Below the pieces are notes generated by a model that was not told the DNA's origin, made no database searches, and saw only the letters and a program-made list of their open reading frames with translations. Source: an uncultured Blautia sp. (GTDB taxonomy: Bacteria; Bacillota; Clostridia; Lachnospirales; Lachnospiraceae). Taken from it: 7,770 bases of DNA. Positions 1 through 4,834 of the stretch are shown in pieces. The number at the start of each line of letters is the position of its first letter. Position 1 is the stretch's first letter. Location of the stretch: NCBI GenBank assembly GCA_945872375.1, contig CAMBYR010000088.1, positions 1-7,770 on the forward strand. Direction: 5' to 3'. The translations under genes were made by a program, and so were the position numbers.

Positions 1-252
1 ATTATCTACACCTATTTCCGCATGTTTTCCAGAAATATACAGAAGCGTTATCAGGAAAACTGCAAATATCTGGAAATAAAAAACAAGGTTCTTTTCCGTT
101 TCCGAAAGGAAAAGAACATGATGGAGCAGAGAAAAACACATCACATTTATACCTGTCCCGGATGCGGACAGAAAATTCGTATTCCAAAGGGAAAAGGCAA
201 AATTGAGATCGATTGTCCGAAATGTCATACGAAATTTGTGAAAAAAAGCTGA
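1..252 (+). CDS. C-terminal zinc-ribbon protein, 5' end outside window
   Basis: The frame is open from the first base to the TGA at 250-252, giving 83 codons without an upstream stop, so this is probably the 3' end of a longer gene. The last part carries a four-cysteine zinc ribbon, CPGC at 154-165 and CPKC at 214-225, separated by a basic Lys/Gly-rich strand pair, and ends in KKS. The segment before it is basic (FSRNIQKRYQEN), as expected for a cytosolic region following membrane segments, but no membrane segment is visible here. An alternative is a free 44-residue protein starting at the ATG at 118, which has AAAGGA at 105-110 seven bases upstream. Function is unknown; the ribbon probably binds Zn. 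The next gene starts 38 bases downstream, so they probably share an operon. Confidence 0.6.
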   Translation: MIYTYFRMFSRNIQKRYQENCKYLEIKNKVLFRFRKEKNMMEQRKTHHIYTCPGCGQKIRIPKGKGKIEIDCPKCHTKFVKKS

Positions 253-290
253 AATAAGAGGAAATGCCGCATAGCCGGCAGGGAGGAAGT

Positions 291-1136
291 ATGTTCGGTT
301 ATATTGTAACCAATCAGCCGGAGCTGAAAATGAAAGACTTCGACATGTATCGGTCATTTTACTGCGGATTGTGCCGGGAACTGAAGAGAAAATACGGAAT
401 ATCCGGGCAGATCAGCCTGAATTATGATATGACGTTTGTGGTTCTTTTGCTGAATGGTCTTTATGAACCGCCGGTACAAAAAGGAACGACGCGCTGTATC
501 ATTCATCCTGTGATCAGGCAGACAGTGAGAAGGACAGAAATTACAGAATATGCAGCGGATATGAATCTGATTCTTACTTATTATAAGTGTATGGATGACT
601 GGAAGGATGAGAAAAAACTTCTTCGCCTGGGATACGCCAAGCTTCTGGAGGGAAATAATAAAAAGACGGAAACAGCGTATCGGGAAAAGACAGACAGAAT
701 TGTTTCTCTTTTGAGCCAGCTTACAGAGTGGGAAAATGCCGGTGAAACGGATATCGACAAAATGTCCGGCTGTTTCGGAAAGATCATGGAAGAAATTTTT
801 GCTTACAGGAAGGACAACTGGGAACCCACGTTACGGCGAATGGGATTTTATCTGGGGAAATTTATTTATCTGCTGGATGCCTATGATGATGTGGAAAAAG
901 ACAGGGCAAACGGGAATTACAATCCATTTTCAGAAGATTATATAATGGAAGGGTTCGATGACAAGGTTTATGGGATCCTTACCATGATGATGGCGGAAAC
1001 CTGCAGGGAATTTGAGAAGCTTCCTATTATAAGATATGGCGATATCCTTCGTAATATTTTATATTCCGGTGTCTGGTGCCGTTTTCAGGCGATCAGAAAA
1101 AAACGGAAGGAAGAACAGGAGAAGAAAACATGTTAG
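291..1136 (+). CDS. DUF5685-like helical protein of unknown function
   Basis: Predicted 281 residues. I chose the ATG at 291 because GGAGG at 282-286 precedes it closely; an in-frame ATG at 264 has no such site. The pattern YCGLCREL (residues 24-31) followed by RCIIHP (68-73) and two acidic motifs matches what I remember of DUF5685. The pairs Cys25-x2-Cys28 and Cys69-x2-His72 could form one metal site (inference). The acidic motifs are YYKCMDDWKDE at 97-107 and DAYDDVEKDRANGNYNP at 196-212; they resemble the two Asp-rich motifs of squalene/phytoene synthases. No signal peptide or clear membrane segment is present, so it is probably cytosolic; the C-terminus is strongly basic and charged. The gene overlaps the downstream J-domain gene by 7 bases, indicating translational coupling and a likely joint job. 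Biochemical function is unknown. Confidence 0.8.
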   Translation: MFGYIVTNQPELKMKDFDMYRSFYCGLCRELKRKYGISGQISLNYDMTFVVLLLNGLYEPPVQKGTTRCIIHPVIRQTVRRTEITEYAADMNLILTYYKCMDDWKDEKKLLRLGYAKLLEGNNKKTETAYREKTDRIVSLLSQLTEWENAGETDIDKMSGCFGKIMEEIFAYRKDNWEPTLRRMGFYLGKFIYLLDAYDDVEKDRANGNYNPFSEDYIMEGFDDKVYGILTMMMAETCREFEKLPIIRYGDILRNILYSGVWCRFQAIRKKRKEEQEKKTC

Positions 1137-1762
1137 ATCCATATTCAGTACTGGGAGTCTCCCGGGATGCCTCAGACGAGGAAATAAAAAAAGCGTACAG
1201 AAAACTCAGCCGGAAATATCATCCGGATGCCAACATCAATAATCCGAATAAAGATCAGGCAGAAGAGAAGTTTAAGGAAATACAGCAGGCTTATGATCAG
1301 ATCATGAAGGAAAGGGAATATGGTTCTTCAGGTTTTGGCGGATATCAGGAGTATGGCGGTTTCGGACAGCGAAGAGAGCAGACCTATCAGGATGAAGAGG
1401 CCATTCGTCGCCAGGCTGCTGCAAACTATGTCCAGAATGGCTATTATCAGGAGGCTATGAATATACTTTCTTCTCTGCAGCAGAGAAATGGTCAGTGGTA
1501 TTATCTTTCTGCCATGGCAAATATGGGACTGGGAAACAATGTGAATGCCATGAGCGATATCCGAAGGGCAGTACAGCTGGAGCCTGACAATGTCCAGTAT
1601 CGGATGATGCTTCAGAGAATGGAAGGCGGCGGTACCTGGTACCAGGAACGTCAGAATCCGTTTGGGGGAATGCCGAGGGACGGCGGAGACTGGTGCATGA
1701 AGCTGATGCTTGCCAATCTGGTATGCAACTGCTGCTGTCCCGGAAGATTTTTCTGCATCTGA
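1130..1762 (+). CDS. J-domain protein with TPR-like region and Cys-rich tail
   Basis: Predicted 210 residues, starting at the ATG at 1130 behind AGGAG (1117-1121, 8-base spacing) inside the end of the previous gene. Residues 2-67 form a J domain: PYSVLGV, helix II KKAYRKLSRKY, then the HPD tripeptide at 31-33 that stimulates the DnaK ATPase. A Gly/Tyr-rich linker (about 70-85) follows. Residues about 90-160 look like TPR helices (NYVQNGYYQEAMNIL and YLSAMANMGLGNNVNAMSDIRRAVQLEPDN). The tail is rich in cysteine: Cys189, 199, 201, 202, 203 and 209. It lacks the canonical DnaJ zinc-finger and C-terminal substrate domains, so it is a specialised DnaK co-chaperone rather than DnaJ itself. Partners are unknown; the overlap with the DUF5685-like gene suggests that protein as client or partner. 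An intrinsic terminator follows. Confidence 0.88.
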   Translation: MLDPYSVLGVSRDASDEEIKKAYRKLSRKYHPDANINNPNKDQAEEKFKEIQQAYDQIMKEREYGSSGFGGYQEYGGFGQRREQTYQDEEAIRRQAAANYVQNGYYQEAMNILSSLQQRNGQWYYLSAMANMGLGNNVNAMSDIRRAVQLEPDNVQYRMMLQRMEGGGTWYQERQNPFGGMPRDGGDWCMKLMLANLVCNCCCPGRFFCI

Positions 1763-1823
1763 CCGGAAGAATCGGGAATCGTGTTTTAAATAGAACCCGT
1801 AAAATGAAATATGCGTCATATAC

Positions 1824-1863
1824 AGCCAGTATCTGAGAAGATGCTGGCTTTGTCTGTTTTTTT
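1824..1863 (+). terminator. Intrinsic terminator closing the J-domain operon
   Basis: An 11-bp stem (1824-1834 AGCCAGTATCT with 1839-1849 AGATGCTGGCT, one G-U pair) has a GAGA loop and is followed by a T-rich run at 1850-1863. It lies 61 bases after the J-domain stop codon and just before the mgtE promoter, so it separates the two units. Confidence 0.88.
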
Positions 1864-1871
1864 AAACCGGA

Positions 1872-1900
1872 TTGCGAATCGGGGAAAATTAAGATATAAT
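1872..1900 (+). promoter_or_regulatory. Sigma-A-type promoter for the mgtE leader
   Basis: TTGCGA (1872-1877) and a perfect TATAAT (1895-1900) are spaced by exactly 17 bases. Transcription would begin near 1907, giving an untranslated leader of about 235 bases before mgtE. Confidence 0.75.
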
Positions 1901-1958
1901 GGGTAAAGAAAGCGAAAATAAAACAGAATGTATTTTTGGTGAAACAGGAGGTGAGAAT

Positions 1959-2054
1959 ATGGACGGCAGTAGTAGTTGTGGGCGAAGTATCTGCATGGCA
2001 GTGATTTCCGTGCCAAAAGTATCTGCGGCTTTACGCCGTTTATATTCTGACTGA
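1959..2054 (+). CDS. Possible 31-residue leader peptide upstream of mgtE
   Basis: An ATG at 1959 follows AGGAGGTGA (1946-1954), a full match to the 16S anti-Shine-Dalgarno sequence, with ideal spacing. The frame ends at the TGA at 2052-2054 and encodes MDGSSSCGRSICMAVISV followed by 13 more residues. There is no signal peptide or recognisable domain, so it is more likely a regulatory leader peptide than a functional protein. The start codon sits in the 5' arm of helix A of the leader RNA, and a ribosome at the stop codon would cover its 3' arm, so translation should change the fold. The alternative is that the ribosome-binding-like sequence is simply part of the RNA structure and is not translated. 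Confidence 0.45.
   Translation: MDGSSSCGRSICMAVISVPKVSAALRRLYSD
1985..2026 (+). repeat. Direct repeat AAGTATCTGC x2 in mgtE leader
   Basis: AAGTATCTGC occurs at 1985-1994 and again at 2017-2026, 32 bases apart. The copies flank a small hairpin (TGGCA 1996-2000 with TGCCA 2011-2015). Both copies lie within the loop of helix A, where a sensing domain would be expected. Confidence 0.75.
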
Positions 2055-2141
2055 TTTTTGCACATGTCATGGCTGCCATGGTGAAACTGCGTCCACACAA
2101 TCCTGAATGATGACAAAAAATGAAAAAGGAGGATGTGGACA

Positions 2142-3554
2142 TTGAACATGAATGGAAGTACGATTGGAAATGCAGCCGGACTGCATCCGGACTATAAGAA
2201 TGAAATTATCGAGATTATCAGAAGCAACCTGACACCAAGGATCATGCGTGAAAAGATTGGTGAGTATCATGAAAATGATATTGCGGAAGCACTGGATCTC
2301 CTGAAAAAAGATGAAAGACATAAGCTGTACAGCATTCTGAACACGCAAATGCTGGCCGACATTCTGGAATATTCGCCTCAGTACGGAAAATATATTGACG
2401 AGCTGGGAATCCGGAAGAGGGTAGAGATTCTTTCCTGCCTGGAGATTACCACGGCTGTGGAATATCTGAAGAATCTGGAAAAAAATCAGCGCAGCATGCT
2501 GATTGATCTTATGGATGAGGAACTGAAAAAAGAAATTACCATTTCCAGTTCCTTTGACAAGGATGAGATCGGAAGCAGGATGACCACAAATTACATTTCC
2601 ATTCCTGCGGGAATGAATGTGCGTCAGGCCATGAGAGAACTGGTGGATCAGGCTGCGGAGAACGATAATATCTCCACCATTTATGTGACCGATGAAGAAG
2701 GTACTTTTCTGGGAGCAATTGATTTGAAAGATTTGATTATTGCCAGAGAATCCACCTCCCTGGACTCGATCATCAGGACCTCTTATCCATATGTTTATGC
2801 AGAAGAGCTGATTGAAGAATGTATTGAGAGAATCGGAGATTACTCGGAAGATTCCATTCCCGTTCTGGATGAAAAAAACAGAATTGCAGGTGTTCTGGTG
2901 GCTCAGGACATCGTTCAGATGGTGGATGATGTTCTGGGAGAGGATTATGCAAAGCTGGCAGGTCTTTCTGCTGAGGAGGATCTTCAGGAGCCGCTGAAAA
3001 AAAGCATCGGAAAACGTCTTCCGTGGCTGGTAATCCTGCTGGGACTTGGAATGCTGGTATCCAGCGTAGTGGGGTTGTTTGAGCCTGTCGTGTCGCATCT
3101 GGCACTGATCGTGTGCTTTCAGTCTCTTGTACTGGATATGGCAGGAAATGTGGGAACCCAGTCGCTGGCGGTAACGATCCGTGTCCTCATGGATGAGCAG
3201 ATCAGCGGAAAACAGAAGCTGTTCCTGATTTCCAAGGAAGCCAGGGTGGGTCTTGTGAACGGCCTTCTTCTCGGAACTCTGTCCTTTATTTTTATCGGCC
3301 TGTACCTTTGTTTGTTTAAAGGGCAGCCCCTGATGATGTCATTTTCCATTTCTGCATGCACAGGGATCGCTCTTCTGGTATCCATGGTGTTATCCAGTGT
3401 TGCCGGAACTTCGGTGCCGATTCTTTTTAAGAAAATGAAAATTGACCCTGCTGTTGCATCCGGGCCTCTGATCACAACAGTCAATGACCTGGTTGCTGTC
3501 GTATCCTATTACGGCCTTGCCTGGATGCTTCTGATTCATATTCTGCATTACTGA
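2142..3554 (+). CDS. mgtE: Magnesium transporter MgtE
   Basis: Predicted 470 residues from TTG at 2142, which sits 9 bases after AGGAGG (2127-2132). The in-frame ATG at 2133 abuts that site and is implausible; the ATG at 2148 remains possible with 15-base spacing. Domains in order are the cytosolic superhelical N domain (about 20-130), CBS 1 (about 145-205), CBS 2 (about 210-265), a linker helix, and a five-helix membrane region (about 294-470). Family hallmarks are LPWL at the first membrane helix, MAGNVGTQS near 333-341, KIDPAVASGP near 433-442 and ITTVND, whose Asp449 corresponds to the conserved pore aspartate. MgtE is a homodimeric, Mg-gated channel for Mg2+ uptake; Mg bound between the N and CBS domains closes it. 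It stands alone behind its own promoter and the switch-like leader. No convincing terminator is visible after it. Confidence 0.96.
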   Translation: MNMNGSTIGNAAGLHPDYKNEIIEIIRSNLTPRIMREKIGEYHENDIAEALDLLKKDERHKLYSILNTQMLADILEYSPQYGKYIDELGIRKRVEILSCLEITTAVEYLKNLEKNQRSMLIDLMDEELKKEITISSSFDKDEIGSRMTTNYISIPAGMNVRQAMRELVDQAAENDNISTIYVTDEEGTFLGAIDLKDLIIARESTSLDSIIRTSYPYVYAEELIEECIERIGDYSEDSIPVLDEKNRIAGVLVAQDIVQMVDDVLGEDYAKLAGLSAEEDLQEPLKKSIGKRLPWLVILLGLGMLVSSVVGLFEPVVSHLALIVCFQSLVLDMAGNVGTQSLAVTIRVLMDEQISGKQKLFLISKEARVGLVNGLLLGTLSFIFIGLYLCLFKGQPLMMSFSISACTGIALLVSMVLSSVAGTSVPILFKKMKIDPAVASGPLITTVNDLVAVVSYYGLAWMLLIHILHY

Positions 3555-3595
3555 ACGGCAGCAGTCATATTTTTCATTTTTTTTAACGTCATGAA

Positions 3596-3640
3596 TTGAC
3601 AAGTTTTTCTGAAAATATTAATATAGTAACGTGCTAAAAT
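3596..3640 (+). promoter_or_regulatory. Promoter region of ddh
   Basis: A perfect TTGACA at 3596-3601 is followed after 17 bases by TAATAT (3619-3624). An alternative extended -10 element, TGCTAAAAT at 3632-3640, lies closer to the gene but has no good -35 at standard spacing. Either would transcribe ddh with a short leader. The ribosome binding site AGGAGGA (3654-3660) lies 7 bases before the start codon. Confidence 0.65.
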
Positions 3641-3667
3641 GATTGAGAAATACAGGAGGAATCGACA

Positions 3668-4654
3668 ATGAGTATTCGTGTAGGTATTATGGGCTACGGT
3701 AATCTTGGACGTGGAATTGAATGTGCCATCAAACACAATCCGGATATGGAACTGGCGGCAGTATTTACCCGCCGTGCGCCGGAAACTGTGAAGATTCTTA
3801 CAGAAACAGCAAAAGTCTGCCATGTATCGGAAGCAGAGAAAATGAAAGACGAAATCGACGTTCTGATTATGTGTGGAGGAAGCGCAACGGATCTTCCGGA
3901 GCAGACTCCCAAATATGTGCAGTGGTTCAATGTGGTGGACAGCTTTGATACACATGCCAGAATTCCGGAGCATTTTGCCAATGTAGACAAGGCTGCATCG
4001 GAAACCGGACACATCGGTATTATTTCTGTTGGCTGGGATCCGGGAATGTTTTCTCTGAACCGTATGTATGCCAATGCAATTCTTACAAATGGAAACGATT
4101 ATACATTCTGGGGAAAAGGTGTCAGCCAGGGACATTCTGATGCCATCCGCCGAATCGATGGAGTAAAAGACGGAAAGCAGTACACCATTCCGGTGGAATC
4201 TGCACTGGAAGCAGTCCGCAGAGGGGAAAACCCTGATCTGACTGCACGCCAGAAACATACCAGAGAATGTTTTGTTGTGGCAGAAGAAGGCGCAGATCTT
4301 GCCCGCATAGAAGAGGAAATCAAGACCATGCCGAATTATTTTGCAGATTATGACACAACGGTACATTTTATTACGGAAGAAGAACTGAAGCGTGACCACA
4401 GCGGAATTCCTCATGGCGGATTTGTGATCCGGACAGGAAAAACCGGATGGAATGACGAAAACAGCCATGTGATTGAATACAGCCTGAAGCTGGATTCCAA
4501 TCCGGAATTTACATCTTCTGTAATTGTGGCTTATGCAAGAGCTGCTTACCGTATGAGTAAAGAAGGTATGACGGGATGCAAGACTGTATTTGATGTTGCA
4601 CCGGCATATTTAAGTGCTCTGGATGGCGCAGAACTCAGAAAACATCTGTTGTAA
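3668..4654 (+). CDS. ddh: meso-diaminopimelate D-dehydrogenase
   Basis: Predicted 328 residues, close to the roughly 320 of Corynebacterium Ddh. The enzyme (EC 1.4.1.16) uses NADPH and ammonia to aminate tetrahydrodipicolinate reversibly to meso-diaminopimelate, the one-step branch of lysine and peptidoglycan precursor synthesis. The N-terminal Rossmann fold carries GIMGYGNLGRG (6-16). Other family blocks are GGSATDLPEQ (70-79), VDSFDTH (90-96), GWDPGMFSLNR (122-132), FWGKGVSQGHSDA (147-159), MPNYF (221-225), HGG (249-251) and LDSNPEFT (275-282). These include the residues that bind the D-centre of diaminopimelate in the known structures. The protein is soluble and cytosolic. The gene has its own promoter and terminator and is not in a lysine operon. 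Its neighbours, two wall hydrolases, fit a cell-wall theme. Identification is secure. Confidence 0.97.
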   Translation: MSIRVGIMGYGNLGRGIECAIKHNPDMELAAVFTRRAPETVKILTETAKVCHVSEAEKMKDEIDVLIMCGGSATDLPEQTPKYVQWFNVVDSFDTHARIPEHFANVDKAASETGHIGIISVGWDPGMFSLNRMYANAILTNGNDYTFWGKGVSQGHSDAIRRIDGVKDGKQYTIPVESALEAVRRGENPDLTARQKHTRECFVVAEEGADLARIEEEIKTMPNYFADYDTTVHFITEEELKRDHSGIPHGGFVIRTGKTGWNDENSHVIEYSLKLDSNPEFTSSVIVAYARAAYRMSKEGMTGCKTVFDVAPAYLSALDGAELRKHLL

Positions 4655-4661
4655 AAAGGAC

Positions 4662-4697
4662 AGGAAGGGTTTCTTTCATGAGAAATCCTTCTTTTTT
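4662..4697 (+). terminator. Intrinsic terminator after ddh
   Basis: A stem of 11 bp, GAAGGGTTTCT (4664-4674) with AGAAATCCTTC (4681-4691) and one G-U pair, extends by two weaker pairs. The loop is TTCATG, and the T run at 4692-4697 follows. It begins 8 bases after the ddh stop codon. Confidence 0.9.
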
Positions 4698-4720
4698 GTT
4701 TCAAGCCTGTTACTTAAAGG

Positions 4721-4749
4721 TTGACTGAAATACATGATTGGTATATAAT
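4721..4749 (+). promoter_or_regulatory. Sigma-A-type promoter of the repeat-NlpC/P60 gene
   Basis: TTGACT (4721-4726) and a perfect TATAAT (4744-4749) are spaced by 17 bases. Transcription would begin near 4756, leaving a leader of about 80 bases. A half-site TGTTAC lies just upstream at 4708-4713. Confidence 0.85.
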
Positions 4750-4762
4750 GTGGTCATAAAGT

Positions 4763-4779
4763 TGTAACAAGATTGTAAA
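4763..4779 (+). promoter_or_regulatory. WalR-type (YycF) binding site, exact consensus match
   Basis: TGTAAC-AAGAT-TGTAAA fits TGTWAH-N5-TGTWAH, the known recognition pattern of the WalR response regulator, at every defined position. It begins about 7 bases downstream of the predicted transcription start. A site inside the transcribed region would more naturally repress than activate, as proposed for a few WalR targets, but the direction of control here is inferred. Confidence 0.5.
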
Positions 4780-4834
4780 ATCTGACACCGGAAGAAACAC
4801 GTTAAACAAAAATGAAATGAAAAGGAAGGTAAGT

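Larger units (their letters stand above)
1907..2141 (+). promoter_or_regulatory. Structured mgtE leader, candidate two-state RNA switch
   Basis: Helix A pairs AGAATATGGACGGC (1954-1967) with 2035-2048: 14 bp with two G-U pairs. Helix B pairs 1960-1970 with ACTGCGTCCA (2086-2095): 10 bp with one bulged G, using the 5' arm of helix A. Helix C pairs GTCCACA (2091-2097) and TCCT (2101-2104) with 2130-2140, covering part of the mgtE ribosome binding site. B and C share 2091-2095, and A and B share 1960-1967. Helix D pairs CATGGCAG (1994-2001) with 2073-2080 and nests inside B; it competes with a local hairpin 1996-2000/2011-2015. So A plus C would be the closed state and B plus D the open state. 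The pairings are seen directly; the switching role and the ligand are inferred. I cannot find M-box landmarks. Confidence 0.6.

Noticed and set aside
264..290. Earlier start of the DUF5685-like gene at 264
   Set aside because: No ribosome binding site precedes 264, while GGAGG stands directly before 291 and the family-like sequence begins at MFGYI.
1907..2141. M-box (ykoK) magnesium riboswitch
   Set aside because: AGGTGAG is present at 1949-1955, but the following conserved core and the 3' GCTAAA-type segment are not recognisable. The AGGAGGTGA is better explained as a ribosome binding site. cmscan with the Rfam M-box model would settle it.
1328..2142. Overlapping - strand ORFs across the J-domain end and mgtE leader
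   Set aside because: They cross a terminator, a promoter and a structured leader on the + strand and show no protein-like features.
2067..3098. 343-codon ORF on the - strand over mgtE
   Set aside because: It is antisense to clearly conserved MgtE domains, shows no recognisable family, and is rich in His, Gln and Asn as expected from a shadow of codon bias.
3555..3595. Terminator after mgtE
   Set aside because: There are T runs at 3571-3584 but only 4-bp stems before them, so no intrinsic terminator can be supported.
3588..3600. Imperfect palindrome GTCATGAATTGAC over the ddh -35
   Set aside because: Only four bases at each end match; this is too weak to call an operator.
3548..4468. 306-codon ORF on the - strand over ddh
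   Set aside because: It is antisense to a secure Ddh gene, is Cys/Phe/His-rich with no domain, and has no ribosome binding site or promoter of note.
4817..4834. Earlier start of the repeat-NlpC/P60 gene at 4817
   Set aside because: No ribosome binding site precedes it; AAGGAAGG lies inside this segment and serves ATG 4835, which also gives a normal signal peptide.
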